Shown: positions 1 through 9,225, counted from the stretch's first letter. The stretch is 64,000 nt of DNA from Streptomyces umbrinus (GCF_030817415.1 NZ_JAUSZI010000002.1:9300001-9364000), one strand, 5' to 3'. Numbers and translations: made by a program. Notes: generated by a model from the sequence alone, not told the origin.

Positions 1-413
1 TCGTTGCCGTGGGCCAGTTCGTGGTACGCGACCGAGGCCCGGCCGCCGTCCAACAGGAGGCCGGCCAGGTGCCGTTGCTGCTCCGGCGAGCCCGCCGTCC
101 AGACGTTGACGGCCGCCATGAACGACGTGATGCCGTGCCCCAGACCGAGTCCGACGTCCCGCCGGAACACCTCGCGCATCACCCGGACCAGCCCGTCCAG
201 GTGGGTGAGCCGTCCGCCGAGCTCCGCCGGTACGTACTCGGCGGCCAGCCCGAACCGGTCGAGCAGCGCCTCCCCATCAGCGCTCAGCACGCCCTGCTCA
301 TCGGCGGCGAGGAACGCGGACGAGCCGAGCGGGTTCCCGGGGTCCCAGAAGTCCCCGAAGGACCTGGCGAGTTCGGCCCCCCGATCGGCGGCGGTGAGGG
401 TCGTGTACGGCAT
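1..413 (-). CDS. Acyl-CoA dehydrogenase, N-terminal part (runs off the left edge)
   Basis: About 137 residues are visible, starting with ATG at 413 directly after the TAG stop of the upstream gene, so translation is probably coupled. The visible part matches the N-terminal helical domain of FAD acyl-CoA dehydrogenases: a 'LAAEYVPAELGGRL' segment and an 'AYHELAHGNE' segment where the family has its FAD/substrate loop. It is the second dehydrogenase of a minus-strand operon (ligase, dehydrogenase, dehydrogenase). Inferred role: desaturation of an activated fatty acyl chain, acting with the neighbouring paralogue. The catalytic base and C-terminal domain lie outside the window, so activity cannot be judged. 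Confidence 0.8.
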   Translation of the reverse strand, partial: MPYTTLTAADRGAELARSFGDFWDPGNPLGSSAFLAADEQGVLSADGEALLDRFGLAAEYVPAELGGRLTHLDGLVRVMREVFRRDVGLGLGHGITSFMAAVNVWTAGSPEQQRHLAGLLLDGGRASVAYHELAHGN

Positions 414-2159
414 CTACGCCACCTCCCGCCGGAGTTGGAGCCGCAGCAGCGAGACCAGCCGCCCGTGCCCGTGCAGCGCGAACGCCTCTTCCAGCAGCTC
501 CTCCTGCGCGTCGGACGACGACTGTTCGCCCAGCCGCGCGAGCAACCGCTCCAGCGCGGCCCGCAGCCACAGCGCGTCCCGCCAGACGCCCTTACCGCCC
601 GGCACCCCGGAGCCCGACTCCACCCACAGCCCCAGGCACGCCGCCCCGGCGAAGCACAGGCAGTACCGCCGCGCCACGGCGAAGGCCTCTTCAGGGACGT
701 CGGTCACCACATCCGCGTAGGCGGCCATCTCCTCGTGCACGCGGTCGGCCACGGCCAGCAGGCGCTCGGCCAGCTCGACCGCGTCCTTCAACGCGGGCTC
801 CTCGGTGGCCCGTTCACGCAGGGCCGCCGTCCAGGCCTGGAGTGCGGCCACCGGAGCCGCGCCTCGCCGTGCGGCCAACTCCAGCTCCGCCGGGTCGAAG
901 TCCGGGAGCGGCGCCGCGAGATCGCACGCCGTGTGCACGCCGTCCGCGGGTGGCGTCCCGCGCCGCCAGTGACGTACGAGCGAACGGAACTGCAGGATCA
1001 GCGAGGTGAGGTTGACGAGGGTGTTTCCGTCGAAGAGGCCCACGATGCGGTGGTCCCGTTCGACCTTCTGGAACATGCCGTACGAACCCGTGCCGGGGCC
1101 CGACACCAGGAAGGCGCGGGCGCCCAGCAGCTCTCCGAGGGCGGTCAGGATGTCCTCCGTGCCGGTCGGCAGCAGGTACTTGGTGACGGCCGCGACGACG
1201 GAGAGTTCGCCGGCCGTGGTGTGCACCATGCGGGACGCGACCAGGGCCAGTGCCTCATGGGTCAGGACGTCCGCCACCGAGGCCGCCAACAGGGCGCGTG
1301 CCTGAAGGAGTTCGGCCAGCGGGCGTCCGTACAGGCGTCGTTCGCGGGCGAAGTCCAGGGCGATGCGCAGTCCGTGGTCGGCGGCGCCGAGGGACAGTGA
1401 CGCACACATCGTGCGGGTCAGCTGGAGGGACTTGAGGACGGTCTCGATGCCGCCGCCCTCCGGACCGATCAGAGCCTCCCGGTCCACGTACGCCCCGTCG
1501 AGGACGATCCCGGAGATGTCCGCGCCCCGGATGCCGTGCGTCGGCACCTTCGGCAGTGGACGCCAACTTCCGGGCTTCAGAGTCCTCTTGTCGACGAGCA
1601 GCACGCTGAAGCCGCGTGGGCCGCCCTCGGCGGTGGTGCGCGCGAGGACGCAGAGGACCGAGCCGCGGGTCGCGTTGTTGATGAGCCACTTCTCTCCGCG
1701 CAGGACGAACCCCTCGCCGTCCGTGACGGCTTCGACCTCCCCCGCCAACAGGTCGCTCCCGTGGGCCCGTTCGGTGAGCGCCAGCGACACGGGAACCCCC
1801 GCCCGGATGTCGCTCCCGAGCCGCGCCGCCTGCTCCTCGCCGCCCGCGACCCATACGCACACCCCGCCCAGATATGTCTTCCCGTGCGCGACCGCGACCG
1901 TCAGATCGCGGCGCGCCACCGTACGGACCAGATGCAGCGCGTGCTCGTAGTCCCGGAGCCGTCCGCCGTGGCGTACCGGCACGTAATAGTCGGGCAGGCC
2001 CCAGTCGTCCAGGAGCCGGCAGATCCCCGCCGGGAACTCCTCGCGGGCGTCCAGGTCCAGGCAGGCCGCGTACGAGAACGGGGTGCGGGCGTCCGCCGGG
2101 TCCCCGAGCGCGTGCTCCAGCTCCTCGGCCAGGCGGTACGGGGAGTGCTCGCCGTTCAC
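414..2159 (-). CDS. Acyl-CoA dehydrogenase family protein (581 aa)
   Basis: It is longer than the usual ~380 aa acyl-CoA dehydrogenase. The N-terminal and middle domains include 'LTERAHGSDL', the family's flavin/substrate loop, and 'RGEKWLINNATRG', a beta-domain strand typical of the family. Residues ~230-390 form the C-terminal helical FAD domain. A further ~190 residue helical extension follows. Its ATG overlaps the stop of the upstream fatty acyl-AMP ligase by 4 bp (ATGA), and a second dehydrogenase starts right after its stop. Two dehydrogenases next to a fatty acyl-AMP ligase are known from lipodepsipeptide clusters (ramoplanin/enduracidin type), where they introduce double bonds in the acyl tail. 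Applying that role here is inference. Confidence 0.85.
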   Translation of the reverse strand: MNGEHSPYRLAEELEHALGDPADARTPFSYAACLDLDAREEFPAGICRLLDDWGLPDYYVPVRHGGRLRDYEHALHLVRTVARRDLTVAVAHGKTYLGGVCVWVAGGEEQAARLGSDIRAGVPVSLALTERAHGSDLLAGEVEAVTDGEGFVLRGEKWLINNATRGSVLCVLARTTAEGGPRGFSVLLVDKRTLKPGSWRPLPKVPTHGIRGADISGIVLDGAYVDREALIGPEGGGIETVLKSLQLTRTMCASLSLGAADHGLRIALDFARERRLYGRPLAELLQARALLAASVADVLTHEALALVASRMVHTTAGELSVVAAVTKYLLPTGTEDILTALGELLGARAFLVSGPGTGSYGMFQKVERDHRIVGLFDGNTLVNLTSLILQFRSLVRHWRRGTPPADGVHTACDLAAPLPDFDPAELELAARRGAAPVAALQAWTAALRERATEEPALKDAVELAERLLAVADRVHEEMAAYADVVTDVPEEAFAVARRYCLCFAGAACLGLWVESGSGVPGGKGVWRDALWLRAALERLLARLGEQSSSDAQEELLEEAFALHGHGRLVSLLRLQLRREVA

Positions 2160-4009
2160 GAGGACACCACCGCGTCCGGCGCGTCGCCCACGAGGTCCCG
2201 TACGGCCGGTTCCAGGACCTCGTACAGCGGGGTCAGCGAGCCGTCGAGGAACAGGTCGCGCATGGTGGTGCGGCGGACCTTGCCGCTGGTGGTGCGGCGT
2301 ACGGTGCCGGGTTTGACCAGGACCACGTTCCCGGCGGGTACGGCGAACTCCCGCCCGATCGCGCTCTGCGCGGCCGTCGCCACCCCACGCAGGTCCCCGT
2401 CGCGGACCGCGGCGAGCCGCACCTCCTGGACGAGGACGAGATGCTCGCGCTCGGAGCCGGCCGAGCCGCCCGTTGCGATGGAACCGGTGGATCCGGCGAA
2501 TTCGGTGGAGGTCGTGGCTCCGGCGGAGCGTCCGGACCGTACCGCGAAGGCCGCCCCCGCTCCCCGCGTGAGCGACGGGGCCGCCGACTGGGCGGCCCGC
2601 TCGATGTCATGCGGATAGAGGTTCCGCCCGGCGAGGACGATGACCTCCTTCAGGCGTCCGGTGACGAAGAGTTCGCCCGCGTCCAGGACTCCCAGATCGC
2701 CCGTACGGAGCCAGCCGTCGGCCCGGAAGCAGCCGGCCGTGGCCGTGTCGTTGCCGAAGTAGCCCGCGGTCACGCTCGGCCCGCGCACCCAGATCTCGCC
2801 GACGAGGCCGTCCGCGAGAGGCGTATCCGTGCCGGGGGCGACGATCCGCACCTCACAGTCGCGGGCGCTCCCGCTGCCCGCGAGTGTGCGCCCCTCGCCG
2901 ACGGCCAGGACGCCCTGTTCGAGGGCGGCCGCGTCGACCGTGCGGATCGTCGGTTCGGTGGCCGGGTCCGCGCCCGTGACCAGGAGCGTGGTCTCGGCGA
3001 GGCCGTAGCAGGGTGCGAAGACCTCGCGGCGCAGTCCGGCGGGGGAGAAGCGCTCCACGAAGGCGCGCAGGGTGTCGGCGCGTACCGGTTCGGCGCCGTT
3101 GGGCGCGCACCGCCAGCTCGACAGGTCGATCCGCGCCAACTGCTCGTCCGTGACCCGGCGTAGACACAGGTCGTACGCGAAGTCCGGTGCACCGGAGCCC
3201 TCGACGCGGTAGTCGCCGATCATCTCCAGCCAGCGGCGCGGCCGTTTGAGGAACGACAGCGGTGACATCTGCACCGAAAGACCGCCCACGTACAGGGAGT
3301 GGAGGAGATGCCCGATGAGGCCCAGGTCGTGGTAGTGCGGCAGCCAGCCGCCGACCACCATGCCCTCGTGGGTGCCCGCCCAGCGGCCGATCGCCGCCTC
3401 GTTGGCGAGCAGGTTGGAGTGCGTGACCATGACGCCCTTGGGCTCGCTGGTGGAGCCCGACGTGTACTGGAGGAACGCCAGGTCGTCGGGAGAGGTGTCC
3501 GGCGCCCGCCACGACGAGGGGTCACCGATGTCCTCCCGGTCGGTGGCGAGGCAGCGCACCCGCGGCAGGGCCAGCGAGTCCAGCCACGCCTCCAGCAACG
3601 GCACGTACGCGCCCGTGGAGAGCACCGCGGACGCGCCCGAGTCCCTCAAAATGCCTGCCACCCGGGCGAGTTGCTGCCCCTGGTCGGTCGGCAGCGGCGC
3701 GGGCACCGCCACCGATCCCGCGTACAGGCAGCCCACGAAGGCGGCGACGAACGCCGTGCCCGGTGGGTGGAGCAGCAGCACCGGCCGCCCGACGGCCCGG
3801 TGCTCGCGCAGCCACGAGGCGATGCCGCGGGCCCGCCGGTCCAGACCGGCGTACGTCAGGTGCTCGGGTACCGATCCCTGCCCGTCGTCCGGGAGGAAGA
3901 CGAACGCGTCGCGTTCGGCGAGCGCGTCCGTGCGCTCCCGCACGACGTCGGTGAACGTCCGGGGCGTGCCCTGCGCGGGAGTCCGCGGGGTGATGGATGC
4001 GGTGGTCAT
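2156..4009 (-). CDS. Fatty acyl-AMP ligase (FAAL, 617 aa)
   Basis: This is an adenylate-forming enzyme. The phosphate-binding motif 'YTSGSTSEPKGV' lies near residue 180, a 'YGLAETTLLV' motif near 335 and 'TGDLG' near 440. FAALs of this length activate fatty acids as acyl-AMP and pass them to an acyl carrier protein in polyketide and lipopeptide assembly. No carrier protein or NRPS is visible here; they may lie to the left. It is the first gene of the minus-strand operon and overlaps the downstream dehydrogenase by 4 bp. Near residue 500 there is a low-complexity Gly/Ser/Thr-rich linker. It diverges from the flavin monooxygenase across a 171-bp gap at 4010-4180. The class call is confident; the exact fatty acid is unknown. 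Confidence 0.88.
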   Translation of the reverse strand: MTTASITPRTPAQGTPRTFTDVVRERTDALAERDAFVFLPDDGQGSVPEHLTYAGLDRRARGIASWLREHRAVGRPVLLLHPPGTAFVAAFVGCLYAGSVAVPAPLPTDQGQQLARVAGILRDSGASAVLSTGAYVPLLEAWLDSLALPRVRCLATDREDIGDPSSWRAPDTSPDDLAFLQYTSGSTSEPKGVMVTHSNLLANEAAIGRWAGTHEGMVVGGWLPHYHDLGLIGHLLHSLYVGGLSVQMSPLSFLKRPRRWLEMIGDYRVEGSGAPDFAYDLCLRRVTDEQLARIDLSSWRCAPNGAEPVRADTLRAFVERFSPAGLRREVFAPCYGLAETTLLVTGADPATEPTIRTVDAAALEQGVLAVGEGRTLAGSGSARDCEVRIVAPGTDTPLADGLVGEIWVRGPSVTAGYFGNDTATAGCFRADGWLRTGDLGVLDAGELFVTGRLKEVIVLAGRNLYPHDIERAAQSAAPSLTRGAGAAFAVRSGRSAGATTSTEFAGSTGSIATGGSAGSEREHLVLVQEVRLAAVRDGDLRGVATAAQSAIGREFAVPAGNVVLVKPGTVRRTTSGKVRRTTMRDLFLDGSLTPLYEVLEPAVRDLVGDAPDAVVSS

Positions 4010-4180
4010 GCCAGGGAGCGTGGGAGAGCGGCCTTAACGCGGCCTTGTGGCAGGGGCGTTCGCGCAAGGGGACTACAAGAACCGTTGCGGAGGGTGGAGT
4101 TCAGCGAGGGGAGGTCACCGAAGCGTCGTTCGCTGAAACGGCTCCGGCACCGACCCGCACGGACTCCCAGGAGGCAGCTG

Positions 4181-5416
4181 ATGGACGTACCGACGCAGGT
4201 GTGCGTGGTGGGCGGTGGGCCCGCCGGGCTGACGCTCGCCGTGGAACTCGCCCGGCGTTCCGTGCCTGTGGTGGTGGTGGAGGCGAGCCGGCACTTCAAC
4301 CGGTCCTTCCGCGGCGAGTCCGTCTCGCCCGACTCCGTCTGGCTGCTCGACCGCCTCGGCCTGCTCGATCGGCTCGACGGCGAGTACGTCCAGATGCACC
4401 ACATGCGGATCCAGGACTCCGGGCACACCGTGTTAGCCGCGGACTTCGAGCGCTTCCGCTATCCGCATCCCTTCCCCGTCGAACTCCCGCAGCCCGCCCT
4501 GCTGTCCGCGCTCGCCGAGACCGGCGCAGCCCACCCCGGCTTCACGCTCCTCCAGGGCGCGACCGCCACCGGACTGCTGCGCGACGACGACGGCACCGTC
4601 ACGGGGGTCCAGGTGCGCACCGCCGAGGGCGAGCGGGAGATCCGGGCGACGCTGACCGTCGCGGCGGACGGACGGTTCAGCAAGGTGCGCGAGATGTCCG
4701 GCCTCGCGCACCGGACGATGCCGCTGGAGCGGGACGTCATCTGGCTCAAGTTGCCGTTTCCGTACGGAGATTGGGACGACCGTACGTATCGCGTCCGCAT
4801 CCGGGGAGACCAGCACGGGCTGTTCATCCCGACCCGGCCCGACAGCGTCCGGGTCGGCTTCAACATTCCCAAGGGGGGCCTCAAGGAGATGCGGGGGCAG
4901 GGGCTGCCACGCCTGTACGAACGGCTCGACGCGCTCGCCCCCGAACTGTCCGGCGCGGTGCGCGAGCAGGTGCGGTCCTGGTCGGACACATCCATGCTGG
5001 ACATCTTCACCACGGTCGTGCCGCGCTGGTCCGCGCCCGGCATCGTCCTCGTCGGAGACGCCGCCCACACGCTGACCCCGATCCTCGGGCAGGGCGTCAA
5101 CCACGCCATCATCGACGCGGTCACACTGGCGCCCCTGGTGGCGGACGCCCTGGACAGCGGGCCACAGGCGCTGAATGCCGCGACCGACACCTTCCAGCGC
5201 ACCCGCGAGGCGTCCGTGGCCCGCTCCCGGGCCCTCCAGCTCCGCCAGGAACGCCTCTTCACGCTGCACGGCCGCGTCGGCGGCGCCTGGCGGCGCACGC
5301 TCTACCGGGGCGTGAACCGCAGCGAGTTGCTCACCCGCCGGGTGCTGGCCGGGGCGTACTTCCAGCTCCAGGAGCCGGGGGAGCGGGTCGCGAAGGTGCA
5401 CGATGCCGGGCGCTGA
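4181..5416 (+). CDS. FAD-dependent monooxygenase (PHBH/UbiH-like, 411 aa)
   Basis: The start is ATG at 4181, six bases after an AGGAGG ribosome site at 4169-4174. The N-terminal Rossmann motif is GGGPAG (residues 11-16). The second FAD motif 'GDAAHTLTPILGQG' near residue 290 is the GD motif of group A flavoprotein hydroxylases. Such enzymes use NAD(P)H and O2 to hydroxylate or epoxidise small substrates. The gene diverges from the acyl-activating operon and overlaps the following MFS gene by 14 bp, so it probably belongs to the same cluster as a tailoring enzyme. The substrate cannot be told from the sequence. A related possibility is a flavin halogenase or geranylgeranyl-reductase-like enzyme, but the PHBH-type motifs favour a hydroxylase. 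Confidence 0.85.
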   Translation: MDVPTQVCVVGGGPAGLTLAVELARRSVPVVVVEASRHFNRSFRGESVSPDSVWLLDRLGLLDRLDGEYVQMHHMRIQDSGHTVLAADFERFRYPHPFPVELPQPALLSALAETGAAHPGFTLLQGATATGLLRDDDGTVTGVQVRTAEGEREIRATLTVAADGRFSKVREMSGLAHRTMPLERDVIWLKLPFPYGDWDDRTYRVRIRGDQHGLFIPTRPDSVRVGFNIPKGGLKEMRGQGLPRLYERLDALAPELSGAVREQVRSWSDTSMLDIFTTVVPRWSAPGIVLVGDAAHTLTPILGQGVNHAIIDAVTLAPLVADALDSGPQALNAATDTFQRTREASVARSRALQLRQERLFTLHGRVGGAWRRTLYRGVNRSELLTRRVLAGAYFQLQEPGERVAKVHDAGR

Positions 5417-6113
5417 GCGGCCGCCGGTCGGGAACGGTTTTGGTGGCGGGGGCCGGGTCCTGTACGCGGCCTGCGCGCTGAGCCAGTTCCTCGTCGCCGG
5501 CGGGGTCTTCGTGGTGGTCACGACGGGCCCGGCACTGCGCGAGGCGAACGGGCTGCGCGCGAGCTGGCTGCCGTGGGCGGTCCTCGTGTACGTCCTCGCG
5601 CTGGGCCTGCTGGTACTGCCACTGCGCCTGCTGATCCGGCGCACCCGGGCGCTTCCGGTGCTGATCCTCGGGCTGTGGCTCTTCGTCCAGTCGTCGGTGG
5701 CGTTGACGCTGGTGTCCGGCGCGCCGGCGTTCCTCGCCTTCCGGGCGGTCCAGGGGGCGGGCGCGGCGGCGCTCACGGCCACCGCCCTCACGCTCACCCT
5801 CGATCTCGACGGGCAGCGCCCGGATCGGCTCCTCCTGGCGTGGAGCGCCGTGGTCGTCGCCGGTCTCGGTACGGGCCTCGCGGCGGGTACGGTCGTCGGT
5901 GCCGAGTGGAGGTGGGCGCTGTGGGCGAACGTGCCGCTGACGGCGGCCGCCGGTATCCCGCTGGTGCGGCTGTTGCGGTCGACTCGGCGGCGGAACAAGG
6001 CAGTTGGCGGGCGGGCAGACGCTGGTGACGGTCTGGGCGATGGTGGCGGTGTAGGTGTCGGCCGGGGAGACGGCGACGGTGTGGGCGACGGTGCTCAGGA
6101 CGCCGCCGCGTGA
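5403..6113 (+). CDS. MFS transporter, N-terminal half only (236 aa)
   Basis: The first ~195 residues contain about six hydrophobic segments and resemble the N-terminal half of DHA-type MFS exporters, with 'FRAVQGAGAAALTATALTLT' in the position of the motif C helix. Family members run to 400-500 aa with 12-14 helices. Here the reading frame leaves the membrane part after 'LVRLLRSTRRR', enters a Gly/Asp repeat tail and stops, overlapping the convergent thioesterase gene by 19 bp. It is probably a truncated remnant of an efflux pump; a functional half-transporter is less likely. It starts inside the end of the monooxygenase gene (14-bp overlap). Confidence 0.6.
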   Translation: MPGAERPPVGNGFGGGGRVLYAACALSQFLVAGGVFVVVTTGPALREANGLRASWLPWAVLVYVLALGLLVLPLRLLIRRTRALPVLILGLWLFVQSSVALTLVSGAPAFLAFRAVQGAGAAALTATALTLTLDLDGQRPDRLLLAWSAVVVAGLGTGLAAGTVVGAEWRWALWANVPLTAAAGIPLVRLLRSTRRRNKAVGGRADAGDGLGDGGGVGVGRGDGDGVGDGAQDAAA

Positions 6114-6898
6114 ACCGCCCGCCGGCCGCCATGGCGGCGGACCAGGGGCGCCACCTCGTCCAGCAGCCACCCCTCGTGCGTCCGCAGGAAGAAGTGGCCG
6201 CCCGGCAGGATCCGCACCTCGGAGCCGCGCGCGGCGTACCGGCGCCAGGCGGTCACCTCGGGCAGCCGTACGAGGGGGTCGTCGGCCCCGGCGAACAGAT
6301 GGAGCGGTACACGTACGGGCCCGCCGGTCGGGCCCGCGCTCGCGCACAGTGCCAGGTCGTCCCGCACCACGGGCAGCAGCGCCCGCAGCCACTCCGGGTG
6401 CCCGAGCAGGGCCTCGGGCAGGCCGCCGAGTGCGACGAGCGCGCGGGCCAGGTCGGAGTCGGCATCGGAGCCGGAGCCGGCACCAGTACCGGCGTCGGAG
6501 TCGAGGCGCGGCGGCGGCAGATGCGGGGCGCGGTACGCGGCGAGCAGGGCCGCGCACGGAAGGGGCGCGCCCCGCTCCTGACGCCGCCGGATCAAGGCGT
6601 ACGCGATGAGGGAGCCCATGCTGTGCCCGTACAGCAGATGCGGTGAGGCCAGTACCTCGTCGAGTTCCTCATCCAACTCCGCCACCAGGGAGGCGAGTTC
6701 GGTGAATCGGGGCTCGCCGGACCGCCCCTCGCGGCCCGGCAGCCGTACCGGCAGGACGTCCACCGAGGCGCCCCGCGCGTCGAGCTCGCGCTGCCAGCGG
6801 CCGTACGCCGAGGCCCCGCCTCCCGCGAAGGGGAAGCACAACAGCCGGACCGGCGCGTGAGGTTGGGGTGCCCGTGCCAAGTACTCCGTCGTCGTCAT
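6095..6898 (-). CDS. Type II thioesterase (267 aa)
   Basis: This is an alpha/beta hydrolase of the GrsT/TEII family. The nucleophile elbow is 'GHSMG' with Ser93, a candidate acid lies in 'FAGADDPLV', and the catalytic His is in 'PGGHFFL'. Length and motifs fit editing thioesterases that strip misacylated carrier proteins in NRPS/PKS systems. The chosen ATG at 6898 overlaps the stop of the upstream SARP gene (ATGA); an in-frame extension upstream lies inside that gene. A Ser/Asp/Gly insertion near residue 160 ('GTGAGSGSDADSD') is unusual for the family. Its presence supports a modular assembly line nearby, outside the window. Confidence 0.88.
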   Translation of the reverse strand: MTTTEYLARAPQPHAPVRLLCFPFAGGGASAYGRWQRELDARGASVDVLPVRLPGREGRSGEPRFTELASLVAELDEELDEVLASPHLLYGHSMGSLIAYALIRRRQERGAPLPCAALLAAYRAPHLPPPRLDSDAGTGAGSGSDADSDLARALVALGGLPEALLGHPEWLRALLPVVRDDLALCASAGPTGGPVRVPLHLFAGADDPLVRLPEVTAWRRYAARGSEVRILPGGHFFLRTHEGWLLDEVAPLVRRHGGRRAVHAAAS

Positions 6899-7779
6899 GG
6901 CGTCACCACGTGGGTCCCCGTAGCGGCGCCGCGCCACCCCGATGCCCGGTCGGGGTGCCCCTGCGCGGCGCCGCTCCACCCCCCATCAGAGTGGTCGCGG
7001 ACGGCGTCCAGGGACGTGTCGCCCCGCAGGATCGCCTCGTGCAACTGCCGTACGCGTACGGATGGTTCGAGTCCCAGCTCGTCCGACAGGACGCGGCGCA
7101 GTCCCCGGAACAGCTCCAGCGACTGCCAGGAGCGTCCACTGCGGTGGAGGGCGATCATCAGCTGCGCGTGGAGGCTCTCGTGCAGGGGGTAGCGGGAGGC
7201 CAGGGCGGTGAGTTCACCGAGGAGCGCTCGGTGGCGGCCCAGCCGGAGCTCCGCGCCGAAGCGCTCCTCCAGGGCGGTCAGCCGTAGCTCCTCCAGACGC
7301 AGAACCTCCGCACGCAGTACGGGTCCTGGCGAGACATCGGCCAGTGCGGGCCCCCGCCACAGCCGCAGCGCCCCCACCAGGAGCTCCGAACCCTCGGCGT
7401 CGGCGCCCGCCTCCAGTGCGGCACGTCCTGCAGAGGCGAGCCGTTCGAAACGGGAGACGTCCATGGCGTCCGGAGGGACGTCCAGGCGGTAGCCGACGGG
7501 AACGCGGCGCAGCACGTCCTTCGGGCCGAGTACGTGATCGGGACCGAGCGCCGAGCCGATCATTCTGCGCAGCTGCTTCACGTACGTGTGCAGCGTGGCC
7601 TCGGCCGAGCGGGGCGGGCGGTCTCCCCACAACTCGTCGACCAGGGCCGAAACCCCCACCGGATTCCCGCGGTTGAGGGCCAGCAGAGCCAGGACCTGCC
7701 GTGGCTTCGGTGCGCTCGGTACCACTGACGCCGGCCCCACCCGTGCGTTCAGCGGTCCGAGCACGGCGATCTCGATCAC
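6895..7779 (-). CDS. SARP-family transcriptional activator (294 aa)
   Basis: Residues 1-95 form the OmpR-like winged helix (IEIAVLGPLNARVG at the N-terminus, 'LVDELWGDRPPRSAEATLHT' in the middle). Residues ~100-250 form the bacterial transcriptional activation domain, with 'YPLHESLHAQLMIALHRSGR'. This is the small SARP architecture (DnrI/ActII-orf4 type) of pathway-specific activators. Known SARPs bind direct heptamer repeats near the -35 region. The last ~35 residues are Gly/Ala-rich and lie beyond the domain. It is co-transcribed with the type II thioesterase and diverges from a sensor kinase at 8014. It is the likely cluster activator. Confidence 0.9.
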   Translation of the reverse strand: MIEIAVLGPLNARVGPASVVPSAPKPRQVLALLALNRGNPVGVSALVDELWGDRPPRSAEATLHTYVKQLRRMIGSALGPDHVLGPKDVLRRVPVGYRLDVPPDAMDVSRFERLASAGRAALEAGADAEGSELLVGALRLWRGPALADVSPGPVLRAEVLRLEELRLTALEERFGAELRLGRHRALLGELTALASRYPLHESLHAQLMIALHRSGRSWQSLELFRGLRRVLSDELGLEPSVRVRQLHEAILRGDTSLDAVRDHSDGGWSGAAQGHPDRASGWRGAATGTHVVTP

Positions 7780-7868
7780 TCGTCCCCCCAGAGAGTGCGG
7801 CGTTCAACTGCCTCCCAGACCTTGGCAGTCGGCGCGCCGCGGTCGCCAGTGACCTGCCCACGAAAACA

Positions 7869-7885
7869 GCATGAATCCCTCATGC
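7869..7885. promoter_or_regulatory. Inverted repeat in the SARP / sensor kinase divergent promoter region
   Basis: GCATGA and TCATGC are separated by 5 bases, inside the 234-bp gap between two divergent regulatory genes. It could bind one of the regulators. The arms are short, so the call is weak. Confidence 0.3.
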
Positions 7886-8013
7886 GCGGCGCTTTCGGGA
7901 CGCCCCGGCGAATGCGCCCCCTCCAAGGCCCACTGTCCGTGACCAGGCGCTTGCCCTTAGCATCCCCGCATCAGCACAGAGGGCGCTCTGGGGGGACTTC
8001 TGAGGGGGAGTCG

Positions 8014-9174
8014 ATGTCCGGTGCGGCTGAGCAGCTGACCAGCACATGGGTGGGGGAGTTCGACGGCAGGACCGCCGGTGTGCCGGTCACTCGGCATGCG
8101 TTCAGGACCGCGTTCGCGATCACGGCGGGATTCGTTCCGCTGGGCGCGGCCGCGATCGCCACGACACACCCCGGGCGGGGCGCGGCGGCGGCAGCCGTGG
8201 GTGCCCTGCTGGGGACGTACGTCCTGCATCTGGTGACGGGCCGGGTGCGGGAGCGCTGGCGTGCCCTGACGATCGCGGCACAGGGCTTACTGGGCTTCCT
8301 GCCCGCCCTGACTCCCGTGGCCGTCTGGCCCGGCACGGCGGGGTACTTCGCCGGCGCGCTCCTGGTCAACTTCGGCGGTCCCTGCGGCCGTTGGCTCGCC
8401 GCGCTCGCGGTCGCCGCGACCTGCGCCGCGGGGCGCGCGGAGGGCGCGGACTGGGCGGACGGGCTGTACGCGGGGGCCGTCACCGGGGGCACTGCACTCG
8501 TCCTCCTCGGCGCGGCCCGGTTCGTGGATCTCGTGACCGCTGCCCACCACGAGCGCGAGACACTCGCCTGGCGGGCCGTCGAGCAGGAGCGCCGGCGGTA
8601 TGCGCGCGATCTGCACGACCTGCTCGGCTACAGCCTCTCCGCCATCACCCTCAAGGGTGATCTCGCGCTGCGGCTGGTGTTGCTGCAGCCCGAACGCACC
8701 CGTGAGGAGCTCGACGGGATACTCGGCGTCGCCCGCGAGGCGCTCGCCGACGTACGCGCCGTCGCGCGCGGCTACCGGGAGCTGTCCCTGGCCGTCGAGG
8801 CCGAGTCCGCGCGCTCGTTGCTCGCCGCGGCGGGAATCCGGGCCGGCCTCGATGTGCGCTGCGGGTGTGACGGGCCTGTCGGGACCGTCCTCGCGACCGT
8901 GCTGCGTGAAGGGGTCACCAACCTCATCCGGCACAGCAAGGCGACGGAGTGCCGGATCGAGATCCGGGACGTCGAGGGGGAGTTCGTGCGACTCACTCTG
9001 TCCAATGACGGGGTGCGGGCCGATGCGGGGGCGCTTCGCGGGTGCGGGGCTCGTCGAGGCGGGCTCGACAATCTGGCGGAGCGGATGGAGGCCGTTGGGG
9101 GGCGGTTGACCGCCGGTACGGATGAGAGGGGCTGGTATTCGGTGGTCGCGGAGGCGCCTTGCGGTGGGGTGTGA
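8014..9174 (+). CDS. NarL/DesK-type sensor histidine kinase (386 aa)
   Basis: ATG at 8014 follows a purine-rich GAGGGGGAG ribosome site; longer in-frame starts lack homology and are rejected. Residues ~25-180 hold about five hydrophobic helices without an obvious external domain. The HisKA_3 dimerisation motif 'DLHDLLGYSLSAIT' places the phosphoacceptor at His201. The C-terminal HATPase has 'REGVTNLIRHSKATEC' (N box) and 'RGGLDNLAERMEAVGG' (G box region). It faces a NarL-type response regulator 357 bp away on the opposite strand, its likely partner. Intramembrane sensing of envelope stress or of the cluster product is inferred from the adjacent exporter. Confidence 0.9.
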   Translation: MSGAAEQLTSTWVGEFDGRTAGVPVTRHAFRTAFAITAGFVPLGAAAIATTHPGRGAAAAAVGALLGTYVLHLVTGRVRERWRALTIAAQGLLGFLPALTPVAVWPGTAGYFAGALLVNFGGPCGRWLAALAVAATCAAGRAEGADWADGLYAGAVTGGTALVLLGAARFVDLVTAAHHERETLAWRAVEQERRRYARDLHDLLGYSLSAITLKGDLALRLVLLQPERTREELDGILGVAREALADVRAVARGYRELSLAVEAESARSLLAAAGIRAGLDVRCGCDGPVGTVLATVLREGVTNLIRHSKATECRIEIRDVEGEFVRLTLSNDGVRADAGALRGCGARRGGLDNLAERMEAVGGRLTAGTDERGWYSVVAEAPCGGV

Positions 9175-9225
9175 GTTGCGGGCCGGTGGGGGCTGGTCGT
9201 GCAGTTCCCCGCGCCCCTGGCAGAC

